Of a stretch of 64,000 bases of DNA, positions 7,871-15,769 are shown piece by piece. The stretch's first letter is position 1, and each line of letters opens with the position of its first letter. This DNA is from JANXMY01 sp965246745. Its GTDB lineage: Bacteria; Armatimonadota; Armatimonadia; Armatimonadales; Capsulimonadaceae. A program made the translations under genes and the position numbers. Under the pieces are notes generated by a model, which saw only the letters and a program-made list of their open reading frames with translations, made no database searches and was not told where the DNA came from. Location: NCBI GenBank assembly GCA_965246745.1, contig OZ251980.1:496001-560000 (forward strand), given 5' to 3'.

Positions 7871-8347
7871 TCACTCCAAGCCGAACGAGCCGTAATCGGC
7901 GCTGACGATGCGCCAAGTGTTGCCGGGAAAGATCAGAAGCCGAGGGGACTCTTCGCGCTTCCACTGGGCGACGAGGTCGTGGCTGTACAAAACGCGCCCG
8001 TCGCCCACCGAAATCACTTCCAAATGACTGGTGGAAGTGGCTGCGTCGCCGGACACGCTGATCACGGGCAGCGACTGGGTGATTTTCACTGCCTGCGTGC
8101 CTCGGACTTTGTTCAGCAGGAACCGAAGCTGGGTCGGGCCGGGAATGTTCTGGTCGTGGTAGTCCGCCGAGATCACTTTCATCACGCCGCCGATGTTCTG
8201 CCGCTCCCCGGCGGACCGCGCCGCTTCAAGCTGCCCGGCAATCTGCGCCTGGTCCGATTCCTGCGGCCCGCGCAGCAGCACAAACGCGGCCACGGCGAAC
8301 AAAAGCAGCAGAGCAACCCACAGAAGGACTTTGGACGACGGTTTCAT
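7871..8347 (-). CDS. Membrane-anchored NTF2/SnoaL-like protein
   Basis: A 158-residue protein with one N-terminal helix (VLLWVALLLLFAVAAFVLL) that is a membrane anchor or uncleaved signal, followed by an outer domain resembling NTF2/SnoaL folds: a helical start (IAGQLEAARSAGERQNIGG), the phrase VMKVISADYHDQN, then beta strands (SHLEVISVGDGRVLYSHDLV). Such domains bind small ligands or assist secreted enzymes; no catalytic residues are evident. TATAAT ends 5 bases before the ATG with no Shine-Dalgarno, so the message is probably leaderless. It is the last gene before a convergent junction. Confidence 0.6.
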   Translation of the reverse strand: MKPSSKVLLWVALLLLFAVAAFVLLRGPQESDQAQIAGQLEAARSAGERQNIGGVMKVISADYHDQNIPGPTQLRFLLNKVRGTQAVKITQSLPVISVSGDAATSTSHLEVISVGDGRVLYSHDLVAQWKREESPRLLIFPGNTWRIVSADYGSFGLE

Positions 8348-8352
8348 GCGGG

Positions 8353-8358
8353 ATTATA
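8353..8358 (-). promoter_or_regulatory. TATAAT box 5 bases before start codon
   Basis: A consensus -10 hexamer on the minus strand, 5 bases upstream of ATG 8347. No clear -35 is seen; that region lies in the inverted repeat at 8364-8497. Confidence 0.45.
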
Positions 8359-8363
8359 CCCAC

Positions 8364-8497
8364 AACCTACCCCCGTCGCTTCGCGCCGCCCCCTCCCGCG
8401 ACGGGAAGGGTGAGGAGTAAGATGCAGAGGGGCGTAATCATAGTCTCCGACCCTTCCCGCTTCGGGAGGGGTCGGCGCGAAGCGATGGGGGTAGGTT
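8364..8497. repeat. Long imperfect inverted repeat (family 3)
   Basis: Left arm 8364-8417 and right arm 8445-8497 (starting AACCTACCCCCGTCGCTTCG on the left) match as reverse complements at close to 90 percent. Each arm carries a CCCTCCCG/CGGGAAGGG palindrome. It fills the gap between two minus-strand genes and contains the promoter-proximal region of the downstream one. Confidence 0.75.
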
Positions 8498-8498
8498 T

Positions 8499-9254
8499 TT
8501 ATCCCCGCGCGTCTTTGCGCGACTCCAGCCGCCAGCGGAAGTTCAGCGGACCGATGCCGTAGGTCAGCGAAACCGGCGGGACATGGTACACGCTGATCCG
8601 GGGCAGGCGCAGGGGAGAATCGGTCGGGCGGGCGCGGCCGAATTCGGTCGTGACGGCCTGCGCGTAGCCGAGTTCTTCCGCGAGCGCCGCAACGCTGTCG
8701 TTGTGGTCGCCGTAGGGGTAGCAGAGAACGGAGATCGGCGCTCCCAGCTTTTGCTCCAATAGGTCTTTGCTGCCGGCAAGCTCGCGCCGGGCCTCGGCGG
8801 GACTCAGCGTGGTCAGCTTCGGGTGGGTCGCCGTGTGCGCTTCAAACGACACCAGTTTGCTTTTTTGCATTTCGGCGATTTCGCTCCAGGGCAGCAGCGG
8901 GGTCGGGTCGTAGCCGTCGGGAGCCACCCAGTCATTGGTTTTGCCGACCCGCTCCGAGACCAAAAACACCGTGTAAGCAAAGCCAAGCTGCTCCATCAGC
9001 GGAAATACGTTCGTCCAAAGATTGGCATAGCCGTCGTCAAAGGTCAGCAGCACCGGCTTCGGCGGCAGCGGGGTCGTGCCCGCGCGGGCGGCAGCCAGGG
9101 CGGCAAACGTAATCGGCGTGTACCCGGCCCGCTTCAGCATCCGCATCTGCCCGGCGAACTCATCGGCCAGCACATAAAAATGCTTGTATTTCGGCGGGCG
9201 CGGCTCGCTTTCAACCGCATGGTACATCAGAATAGGGACAGTAGATGTCGGCAT
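8499..9254 (-). CDS. NodB-type polysaccharide deacetylase
   Basis: A 251-residue carbohydrate esterase family 4 enzyme that removes N- or O-acetyl groups from a glycan. Visible motifs are PILMYHAV near the N terminus, the metal and base motif LTFDDGYANLW (about residues 85-95), the second metal motif as EAHTATHP (H-x3-H) and VLCYPYGDHN. There is no signal peptide, so it is cytoplasmic or its export route is not obvious. It ends a three-gene operon: the GT4 gene stops 2 bases upstream of its start, after rfbB. The context suggests modification of an exopolysaccharide or cell-wall glycan built in that operon. Confidence 0.88.
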   Translation of the reverse strand: MPTSTVPILMYHAVESEPRPPKYKHFYVLADEFAGQMRMLKRAGYTPITFAALAAARAGTTPLPPKPVLLTFDDGYANLWTNVFPLMEQLGFAYTVFLVSERVGKTNDWVAPDGYDPTPLLPWSEIAEMQKSKLVSFEAHTATHPKLTTLSPAEARRELAGSKDLLEQKLGAPISVLCYPYGDHNDSVAALAEELGYAQAVTTEFGRARPTDSPLRLPRISVYHVPPVSLTYGIGPLNFRWRLESRKDARG

Positions 9255-9256
9255 GA

Positions 9257-10474
9257 TTAAACGGGAGCAGGGCAGACTTCGCGGTAAAGCGCTTCCAGGC
9301 GATTGATTTGAGCTTCCTGCGAAAAACAGTCTTCGGCGGCGGCGCGGCCCCGACGGCCAAGCTCGGCCCGCAGCGCCGGACCGCCGGCAGGGTCCAGCAG
9401 GCGGCTCAGGGCCGAAATCAAAGCCGCCCGGTCGCCCGGCGGCACCAGAAAGCCGGTTTCGCCGTCCTGCACGACTTCGCGGCAGCCGCCGACGGTGGAC
9501 GCGACCGCCGGCAGGCCCGCCGCCATCCCTTCGGCCAGCGCCAAGCCGAACGCTTCATCGGCGGGCAGATGCACCAGCACGTCAAACGCCGCCAAAAGCG
9601 CCGGAACATCAGGGCGCGGCCCGGTGAAAGTCACGCGCCCCGCAAAGCCGCCTGCCACCGCCAGAGCCGTCAGTGCAGCCTGGTCGCCCGCCGTTCCCTC
9701 GCTGCCGACCAGCACGATTTGAAGCGCAGGACACAGCGGCAGCAGGGCCGGCACGGCGTCCAAAAGCAGTTTTTGGCCTTTGGCGTCAAGCCGCCCGACC
9801 ATGCCGAGCACAAGCGCATGGCCGGCAAGCCCGAGCGCAGCCCGCGTTTCGGCCCGCAGCCGCGCGGCCTCCCCTGAGCCGGGCGGGGCGAAGCCTGTCA
9901 AATCAATGCCGTTGGGGATCAAGCGAACAAACGCCGGAGAAAGCTGCGACTCAGCGAGCAGCGCCTCGCGCACGGCCGCCGACACGGCGGCTACGGCGTC
10001 CGCGCCCCAGGCAAAAAACCGCCCGCTGAGCGCCGGCGGATCACCGAGCGGCCGGACCATATGCGCGTGCAGGACCAGCCCGACCCGGCGGCGCAGTGCA
10101 ATCCGGGCGAGGGCGACTCCCAGCACCGCGACCACATAATCCCGGCGCGAATGGGCATGGACAACCCCGATGCGCTCCGCGTGGATCAGCCGCGCCAGCC
10201 GCCCGGCAGCGCCGAGGTCGCCGGAGTTTTTGACGGTCAGCGGCACGGTGGAAACGCCGGAAGCGCGGCATTCGGTGGCGACAAAACTGCCGGGCACGCA
10301 CGCGAACTGCACCGACGCCCCCCGGCGGGCCAGCGCCGCCGCCAGCGCGGCCGAGTGCCGCTCGATCCCGCCCTGGCTTTTGGTGCTTGCGACAAACAGC
10401 AGCCGGGGCAGCGGCGGCAGGTCTGAACTACTGACGCTCGGCGTACCACTTGGACATAAACTGCTGATACTCAT
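9257..10474 (-). CDS. GT4-family glycosyltransferase
   Basis: A 405-residue retaining glycosyltransferase of the GT-B fold. The N-terminal acceptor domain has LLFVASTKSQGGIERHSAAL, and the C-terminal nucleotide-sugar domain has LGMVGRLDAKGQKLLLDAVP, a VHLPADEAFGLALAEGMAAG motif (the E-x7-E type) and AVASTVGGCREVVQDG. It would transfer a sugar to a polysaccharide or lipid carrier. ATG 10474 is the only plausible start that keeps the domain whole; it overlaps the end of rfbB by 47 bases, which indicates tight translational coupling. The longer upstream reading frame is a shadow of rfbB. The donor sugar is unknown. Confidence 0.85.
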   Translation of the reverse strand: MSISSLCPSGTPSVSSSDLPPLPRLLFVASTKSQGGIERHSAALAAALARRGASVQFACVPGSFVATECRASGVSTVPLTVKNSGDLGAAGRLARLIHAERIGVVHAHSRRDYVVAVLGVALARIALRRRVGLVLHAHMVRPLGDPPALSGRFFAWGADAVAAVSAAVREALLAESQLSPAFVRLIPNGIDLTGFAPPGSGEAARLRAETRAALGLAGHALVLGMVGRLDAKGQKLLLDAVPALLPLCPALQIVLVGSEGTAGDQAALTALAVAGGFAGRVTFTGPRPDVPALLAAFDVLVHLPADEAFGLALAEGMAAGLPAVASTVGGCREVVQDGETGFLVPPGDRAALISALSRLLDPAGGPALRAELGRRGRAAAEDCFSQEAQINRLEALYREVCPAPV

Positions 10475-11438
10475 GCTGCTTTTCTTTGATGGCCCGCCAC
10501 CAGGCTTCATTGGCCTTGTACCACGCCACCGTCTCGGCGAGACGCTCTTCGAACCGTTCTTTTTCCGGGTGGTAGCCGAGGCCGGCCATTTTGGAAACAT
10601 CGAGCGAGTAGCGGCGGTCATGGCCGGGCCGGTCCTTGACATAGTGAATCAAAGTGTCCGGCTTACCGAGCAGGGTCAGCAGCAGATGAACGATTTCGAG
10701 GTTAGGCCGGTCGTTGTCCCCGCCGACATTGTACACTTCGCCGGGAGTGCCATGGTGCAGCGCAATGTCAATGCCTTTGCAGTGGTCCATGACATACATC
10801 CAGTCGCGCACCTGCTGACCGTCGCCGTAGACCGGCACCGGCTTGTCGTCTATCAAGTTGGTGATAAACAGCGGAATGATTTTCTCGGGATAATGGTATG
10901 GGCCGAATGTGTTCGACCCGCGCGTCACGATGGTCGGCAGGCCGAACGTCTGGTGGTACGCCCGGACCATCAGCTCGCCGCCGGCTTTCGCCGCCGAATA
11001 CGGCTGGTTCGGCTCGAGCGCGTCGCCTTCCCGAAAAATGCCGTCGGTAGTGCCGTAGACTTCGTCGGTAGACACTTGGTGGAAGCGCGAGTGCTTGAAT
11101 TTGCGGGCGGCTTCCAGCAGCACAAAGACGCCGTTGAAGTTGGCCTGCACGGCGCTTTCGGGGTCCAAAATCGCCCGGTCGTTGTGGCTTTCGGCGGCGA
11201 AGTTGACAATAGCGTCGGCATTCTGCGCGAGATTGCCGACCAGCGGCGCATCGCCGATGGAGCCGTGGAAGAATGAAAAATTGGGGTTCTTCCACACATC
11301 GGCTAAGTTTCCGAGGTTGCCCGCATAGGTGAGGGCATCCAGCACCATCACGCGGTAGTCCGGATACTTGCCCAGCATGTACCGCACGAAATTCGAGCCG
11401 ATAAAGCCCGCGCCGCCGGTCACAATCAGCGTCTGCAT
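10428..11438 (-). CDS. rfbB: dTDP-glucose 4,6-dehydratase RfbB/RmlB
   Basis: Converts dTDP-glucose to dTDP-4-keto-6-deoxyglucose, the committed step towards dTDP-rhamnose and related deoxysugars. The 336-residue product starts with the NAD-binding Rossmann motif TGGAGFIGSNFV, then LDALTYAGNLGNL, the acid-base region STDEVYG, the catalytic YSAAKAGGE (YxxxK) and RGSNTFGPYHYPEK, and ends with KWYAERQ. The ATG at 11438 has AGGAG 8 bases upstream, which excludes the longer frame beginning at 11531. It leads the operon with the GT4 and deacetylase genes. The rmlA, rmlC and rmlD partners are not in this window. Confidence 0.95.
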   Translation of the reverse strand: MQTLIVTGGAGFIGSNFVRYMLGKYPDYRVMVLDALTYAGNLGNLADVWKNPNFSFFHGSIGDAPLVGNLAQNADAIVNFAAESHNDRAILDPESAVQANFNGVFVLLEAARKFKHSRFHQVSTDEVYGTTDGIFREGDALEPNQPYSAAKAGGELMVRAYHQTFGLPTIVTRGSNTFGPYHYPEKIIPLFITNLIDDKPVPVYGDGQQVRDWMYVMDHCKGIDIALHHGTPGEVYNVGGDNDRPNLEIVHLLLTLLGKPDTLIHYVKDRPGHDRRYSLDVSKMAGLGYHPEKERFEERLAETVAWYKANEAWWRAIKEKQHEYQQFMSKWYAERQ

Positions 11439-11448
11439 GCGCGAACTC

Positions 11449-11838
11449 CTATAATCCGAATCGCCCGAGCAGTCCTTGAAGCATGCCGCCGCCCCCGCCT
11501 GCGCCGCCCTGCCCGCCTGCGCCGAGCACATCGTTCAGCAGGCCGCCGGCCTGCGGGAACTGGTTCGCCACCATCGTCATCACTTCCGGGTGGGCACGCG
11601 CCAGCGCCAGGGTCGTAGACACCAGATCGCCGTGGGACATCTGGCTCGGATCGGCCGTGCCGACCCCCGCCTGCCCGAGAAGCCCCTGCACATCCACGCC
11701 CTGCCCGCCGAGCATGCCCATCGCTTGGGACAGCAGCCCCCGATGGGCTTCCACATCTTCCGGCGCGGCCTGGCTCAGCGCTTGGGTCGCGTCCGCCGGG
11801 TAATTGCCCTGCGCGTCGTCTTGATAATCGTCAGCCAT
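11449..11838 (-). CDS. Unknown small protein with Gly-rich C terminus
   Basis: A 129-residue acidic protein with no signal peptide or membrane helix. It has a helical centre (AHRGLLSQAMGMLGGQG, LVSTTLALARAHPEVMTMV) and a glycine-rich tail (GAGGQGGAGGGGGMLQGLLG). No family is recognised with certainty. The ATG at 11838 follows AAGGAG at 9 bases, so the start is firm. It lies 10 bases upstream of rfbB on the same strand and is probably in that transcript, although a role in sugar metabolism is not suggested by the sequence. Confidence 0.6.
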   Translation of the reverse strand: MADDYQDDAQGNYPADATQALSQAAPEDVEAHRGLLSQAMGMLGGQGVDVQGLLGQAGVGTADPSQMSHGDLVSTTLALARAHPEVMTMVANQFPQAGGLLNDVLGAGGQGGAGGGGGMLQGLLGRFGL

Positions 11839-11970
11839 TGGTGTCGTCTCCTTGAAGGTCAAATCGAAACTGCTGATTTATTATAACATACCGTCTGCCC
11901 AAAATCGCCGGAAACCTTCGGCGGCTGTCTTTATTCTGCGGCAAAATGCGAAAAATACTTTGATGCCCTC

Positions 11971-11999
11971 TTGACTCCGTCTAAATCCCGTGATATACT
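11971..11999 (+). promoter_or_regulatory. Near-consensus promoter for the structured RNA
   Basis: TTGACT (11971-11976), a 17-base spacer and TATACT (11994-11999). The predicted start is about 12006, in a 390-base stretch without a coding region. Confidence 0.7.
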
Positions 12000-12005
12000 G
12001 TAATC

Positions 12006-12188
12006 AGCCTCACGGCTGCTGTTGTTCGGCACTACCTGCAAGTATCCACTGCTCGTGCACTCTGTAGTACCAACAAGAGGAAGGCTGCGTCTCTGAATTC
12101 AGAGTCGTATTCTTCCGGGCAGCCGCCATCGCCGTTTCATGGAAGCCGCCCGCCCTCTTGTCTCACTCGCAAGAAGGCGGGCGTTTTT
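12006..12188 (+). ncRNA. Structured RNA or leader, unidentified
   Basis: About 183 bases between a strong promoter and an intrinsic terminator, with no open frame. I can pair an outer stem (CGGCTGC with GCAGCCG), one hairpin (GTTG..ACTAC with GTAGT..CAAC) and a second hairpin (GGAAG with CTTCC, holding the palindrome CTCTGAATTCAGAG), i.e. a three-way junction. It does not match riboswitch, SRP or tmRNA signatures that I know. It may be a free small RNA, a 6S-like RNA or an attenuating leader for the gene at 12228. Confidence 0.5.
12148..12188 (+). terminator. Intrinsic terminator of the structured RNA
   Basis: GCCCGCC (12148-12154) pairs with GGCGGGC (12176-12182), with an inner CTTG/CAAG pairing, followed by TTTTT. 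It lies 40 bases before the next start codon. Confidence 0.8.
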
Positions 12189-12227
12189 GCGTCTGCCCTG
12201 CATCACTTTCAAGAAAAGAGGACGACG

Positions 12228-12779
12228 ATGGACACTGAGCCGCTTCGGCTGGAGAACGAAAAGCTGGCGCTGGAAAATCAAAAGCTGGCACTGGAAATCG
12301 AGCAGTTGAAGCAGCCGAAGTCCTGGGGGGAACGGCTCGGCAAAGCGCTGCCGCTGCTGAGTGTACTCGCCGCCCTCGTCGGTCTGCTGATCCAAAACAA
12401 TGCCTCGAATCAAGCGCGGCTGCTGGAAGCGCAGAAGCCGTTTCTGGAAAAGCAGCTTCAGCAGTACTTTGATGTTTCCGTTGCCGCTTCCAAGATTGCG
12501 ACAACGAAAAAACCGGATGTCAGAGCGCAGGCGGAAGCCGATTTTTGGGTTCTGTACTGGGGACCGCTCGCCGTTGTCGAGGACGCCAGCTTGTACACGC
12601 CGGGCGGCGAGGTCGAGGGCGCAATGGTCCGCTTTGGGGACTGCCTGGACCCCAAAGCGCCGTGTTCCGACGATGAATTGAAAGTGCGCTCCCTTGACAT
12701 CGCCCATAGCTGCCGCATTTCGTTCGGCGCTTCCTGGGACATCAAGTTCGCGAAATTGAAACCACGGAAAGCTCCATGA
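12228..12779 (+). CDS. Coiled-coil, single-helix membrane protein, unknown
   Basis: A 183-residue protein. Residues 5-28 form a heptad-like coiled coil (RLENEKLALENQKLALEIEQ), then one membrane helix (ALPLLSVLAALVGLLIQ, about 40-56), then an outer or periplasmic domain with FWVLYWGPLAVVEDASLY and two cysteines near CLDPKAPC. No family or function is recognised. AAGAGGA precedes the ATG by 6 bases. It is the first of five co-directional genes running to 17362, downstream of the structured RNA and its terminator, so it may be expressed only when transcription reads through. Confidence 0.6.
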   Translation: MDTEPLRLENEKLALENQKLALEIEQLKQPKSWGERLGKALPLLSVLAALVGLLIQNNASNQARLLEAQKPFLEKQLQQYFDVSVAASKIATTKKPDVRAQAEADFWVLYWGPLAVVEDASLYTPGGEVEGAMVRFGDCLDPKAPCSDDELKVRSLDIAHSCRISFGASWDIKFAKLKPRKAP

Positions 12780-12937
12780 AATTCCGCAGCGCTTTTGCGT
12801 GCTTGTCTGGATTTCCAATCCGGGGAGCGCACCACGAATTACGCAGCAGGTTCAGCCCGTTGCGGCATCTTTCCCGCAGCAAGACCGCGCCGCAATCGGG
12901 CGGCGCTTATCGCATCAACACAGGAGAAACTACGCTC

Positions 12938-13360
12938 ATGTCCACCGAATCCACCGAAGCGGTTTTTGCCGCGCTCGCCCTCGCCAACATTCCGGCGCAT
13001 AGCTGGGAAGCACAGACTTTCACCGACCATCAAAAAGAAGCCGGGCCTGTTTCCGTCACCGGCTACAGCCATTCCATCACCTCGAATGGGGTCGTTTCGC
13101 TCGCATTCACGGTCAGCCAGGGAGCCGCTACGAAAGAAGTCGCCGCCAAATTCAAAAAGGGCAGCGTCAACGAAGTGGATGTGGCCGGGATGCGCCAGAA
13201 GCCACCGACATTCCAGGGGCCGGTGGACGCCGGCACGGGGGCGTTTAATGCAAGCAGCGTCAAAACGCAGATATGGCTCCGCTACGAAGACGCCGGCCAC
13301 CTCAAAGAATATCGGTTTGAGACCGGCATCAACTTCCCCCGCCCGCTGCCGATTCGTTAA
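12938..13360 (+). CDS. Small beta-rich protein of unknown function
   Basis: A 140-residue protein beginning STESTEAVFAALALANIPAH and rich in beta-strand-forming segments (SNGVVSLAFTVSQ, VKTQIWLRYEDAGHLKEYRF). There is no signal peptide or membrane helix. The start at 12938 has AGGAG 11 bases upstream; a longer frame from 12776 lacks such support and overlaps the previous gene. Nothing in the sequence gives a function. It is the second member of the five-gene cassette and lies 158 bases after the first. Confidence 0.55.
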   Translation: MSTESTEAVFAALALANIPAHSWEAQTFTDHQKEAGPVSVTGYSHSITSNGVVSLAFTVSQGAATKEVAAKFKKGSVNEVDVAGMRQKPPTFQGPVDAGTGAFNASSVKTQIWLRYEDAGHLKEYRFETGINFPRPLPIR

Positions 13361-13442
13361 ACAAACCCGCTGTGTGCGCTGTCGCGGGGGTTCCTGGCCC
13401 AAACCCCTGCGGTAAGCGCATCTTCCAGAGATGAGAGGTGTG

Positions 13443-13994
13443 ATGCCGTCAACTGAGACAATCAAGTTAAGTTCGCCGTTCACGAAAAACGTGCTGAACA
13501 TCGGTTTTTTGTTCGGGCTGTTTCTCGCGGCCTGCTGCCTAGGCCTCAGCGGCTATTACCTGCATACCTACTTGCAAAGAAACGCCGACTCCGTGGTCGG
13601 CGTTCTCCATGCCGCTCAGGGAATGCAGGGGCCAGACTTGGACTATGCCGTGAGCGCGAACTTGATCATTGCCGGGTTCGCGCTTTCCTCGTGCGGCATT
13701 TCCCTTGCCATGTCGTTCGGATTTCTAGGGTTCTGCCTGTTTTTGATCGGCGTGGGTGGGGAGATGGAGGTAAGCGGCGAGCAGCCAAACGGAGCAAAGA
13801 TCAACCTTTCCCGCATGGCCCCCGGCGTTTTCGTCATTTTGTGCGCGACTCTGCTTGCCATGGTCTGCGTGACGCGACGACCTTCTTTAACACTGGATAC
13901 CGACTTACCTGCTCAAGCAGGCGCAAAGCAGCCAGGCGGCATGGGTGCCGACAGCGGACCTGCCTCGCCCCCGCCCCACGGCAGACAGCAATGA
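13443..13994 (+). CDS. Three-helix membrane protein, unknown
   Basis: A 183-residue protein with three membrane segments: IGFLFGLFLAACCLGLSGYY, LIIAGFALSSCGISLAMSFG running into FLGFCLFLIGVGG, and GVFVILCATLLAMVCV, and a disordered Pro/Gly-rich tail. No family is recognised. Two start codons are possible, ATG 13431 and ATG 13443; the second has AGAGG just upstream. It is the third gene of the cassette and ends 29 bases before the secreted peptidase gene. Confidence 0.55.
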   Translation: MPSTETIKLSSPFTKNVLNIGFLFGLFLAACCLGLSGYYLHTYLQRNADSVVGVLHAAQGMQGPDLDYAVSANLIIAGFALSSCGISLAMSFGFLGFCLFLIGVGGEMEVSGEQPNGAKINLSRMAPGVFVILCATLLAMVCVTRRPSLTLDTDLPAQAGAKQPGGMGADSGPASPPPHGRQQ

Positions 13995-14023
13995 ATTGAC
14001 CAAAGATACAGTCAGGATACCCC

Positions 14024-15715
14024 ATGCAGAAAAACCCATTTCGCACACTCCGATTTCGCGCAATTCTCTATGGAGCCGCGATTGCGGCGGCGTTTGACGG
14101 CAGCTTCCCTGCCGCCGCTTCCGCACAAATCCCCCAAAGCCAATGGCAGCAGATTGTAGATTTGCAGGAGCAGGCTTATCAGGCACAGCAGCAGGAGCAA
14201 AGTCGCCCGAACGATGCCGCGCTCCGCCGCAGGTGTATCGACAAATACGCGCGGGCGTATCAAAAGTTGGACGCACAGCTTCGATCTGCGCCTGGAATTG
14301 ATGCTGTCACCCGAGTGCGTCTGGATTACCGATGCGCCCTGTTTGCCGATTATGCCGCCATGCCTTTTGCAGCCTTGCCCTACTACTGGAAGTGCCAGGA
14401 CAACGCGCAGGCGCTTGAAGCCGCTCGATGGGAAAACCGCGTGAGCGGCGTCCCACTCCGACGGCTTGTCGCATCCCGAGTGAATTCGCTGCTCGATGAA
14501 ATCAACAAGGCGCGTTTAGGACACATGCACTCGGAGACGCATCCGAAAGGTTCTATCGAAATCGTCCCCTCCCGGCCCCTCGACAATCTCACCCCGGAAG
14601 ATCAAGCGAAGATTGCGTCACACCTTTGTTTCGCGGGCGATGAGGACCGAGCCGCGAAGATGGGGCAGTCGAGCCTGCTGTTTCTGGATGGGCGGCAGTG
14701 CGTTTCCATCAAGCCCGGCCTAGTTGTGTTCGGCCTGGACGGACCCCAGCGCCTCAGTAAACAAGAACTACAGTCGCTGACGGACGCTTTGGCGGCGCGA
14801 TTAGATAAATTCCGTCAAAAGTTCAATTCACGCTTCTTTAGAAACACGTCCGGTGAGGATGGTCCGCCACCAATCCTCACCGTGTATGCCAATTTGGTGC
14901 CATATGATCCAGCGCTCGTTGATCCGGGATTGCTGTCGAACGCTCAATCGGGAGGCAGGATCAGCGTCAGAGGCTCCTCAAATGCGGAAACATTCGGGCG
15001 GGAGCTGTCGGAGAACCTTCACTTCTCCCAAATGGGCGACTTGGAAGGGTATTACCAGCCTCTCGATAACAGCGTCGTGCTCCGCAAAGGCTTGCGGGCG
15101 GGAAACAAATGGTATTTTGGGACGGCCTGCCATGAGACCGCTCATGCCCTCATTCATGCCTCTTCGCCCGGCACGCCGCTCTGGCTCGATGAGGGTCTGG
15201 CCTCGATGCACGAAGCGATGATCGGCGACGATCAGCCGGACGACAATTACCGCCTTTATTACCTGAAAGCCGCGCTGCGGTATCGCTGTTTTCCCCTGAT
15301 CGAAAACCTCGCTGCGGCGGATTATGTCGCACAAGAGGATGCAACCCAGCGCATGACCGCTGCTATGTCACGGTATTTCTGCATTTTTCTCGGCGAGCGC
15401 GGCAAGCTGCCCTCAATCTGTACTGAGTTTCGCGACCGAAACCCATCTCGGGCCGCTTCGAAAGATGGAGACGCCCTGCTAAAAATCACTGGGGCGCACT
15501 CTCTTGAAGCCTTGAATGCCGATTTCCAAAAGTTTATCGAAAAACGAGACACGGCAGCCCTCGCCGCCTCCTGGGGCTATCTGGACCCTCAAATTCAAAA
15601 ATTTGTTCGTGACCACCAAGAGGCCCTTGTCGAGCTGACAAAGCCGCCGTCCAGTCCACCGCCGGCCCCGAAAAGCGCTCCCCTCCCCATTGCGCCGTCG
15701 GGGTCGGAGATGTAG
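14024..15715 (+). CDS. Secreted gluzincin-type metallopeptidase, DUF1570-like
   Basis: A 563-residue protein with a signal peptide (FRAILYGAAIAAAF, cut near AAASA). The C-terminal half carries the zinc-peptidase signature HETAH (H370, E371, H374) followed 16 residues later by WLDEGLAS (E390), the gluzincin arrangement seen in DUF1570/peptidase MA-like proteins. The N-terminal third is helical and Gln-rich, and the tail is Pro-rich. It should hydrolyse peptides or proteins outside the cytoplasm; the substrate is unknown. It is the fourth gene of the cassette, 29 bases after the 3-TM gene, and precedes the lipase by 54 bases. Confidence 0.75.
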   Translation: MQKNPFRTLRFRAILYGAAIAAAFDGSFPAAASAQIPQSQWQQIVDLQEQAYQAQQQEQSRPNDAALRRRCIDKYARAYQKLDAQLRSAPGIDAVTRVRLDYRCALFADYAAMPFAALPYYWKCQDNAQALEAARWENRVSGVPLRRLVASRVNSLLDEINKARLGHMHSETHPKGSIEIVPSRPLDNLTPEDQAKIASHLCFAGDEDRAAKMGQSSLLFLDGRQCVSIKPGLVVFGLDGPQRLSKQELQSLTDALAARLDKFRQKFNSRFFRNTSGEDGPPPILTVYANLVPYDPALVDPGLLSNAQSGGRISVRGSSNAETFGRELSENLHFSQMGDLEGYYQPLDNSVVLRKGLRAGNKWYFGTACHETAHALIHASSPGTPLWLDEGLASMHEAMIGDDQPDDNYRLYYLKAALRYRCFPLIENLAAADYVAQEDATQRMTAAMSRYFCIFLGERGKLPSICTEFRDRNPSRAASKDGDALLKITGAHSLEALNADFQKFIEKRDTAALAASWGYLDPQIQKFVRDHQEALVELTKPPSSPPPAPKSAPLPIAPSGSEM

Positions 15716-15769
15716 CCGCCGTCTTTCGGACCCGATTATTGACACTGCGATGTCAGGAAAACAAATGCC

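Noticed and set aside
12006..12188. Firm 6S RNA call
   Set aside because: 6S is expected to be one long bulged hairpin, while the pairings I find form a three-way junction; it is left as unidentified.
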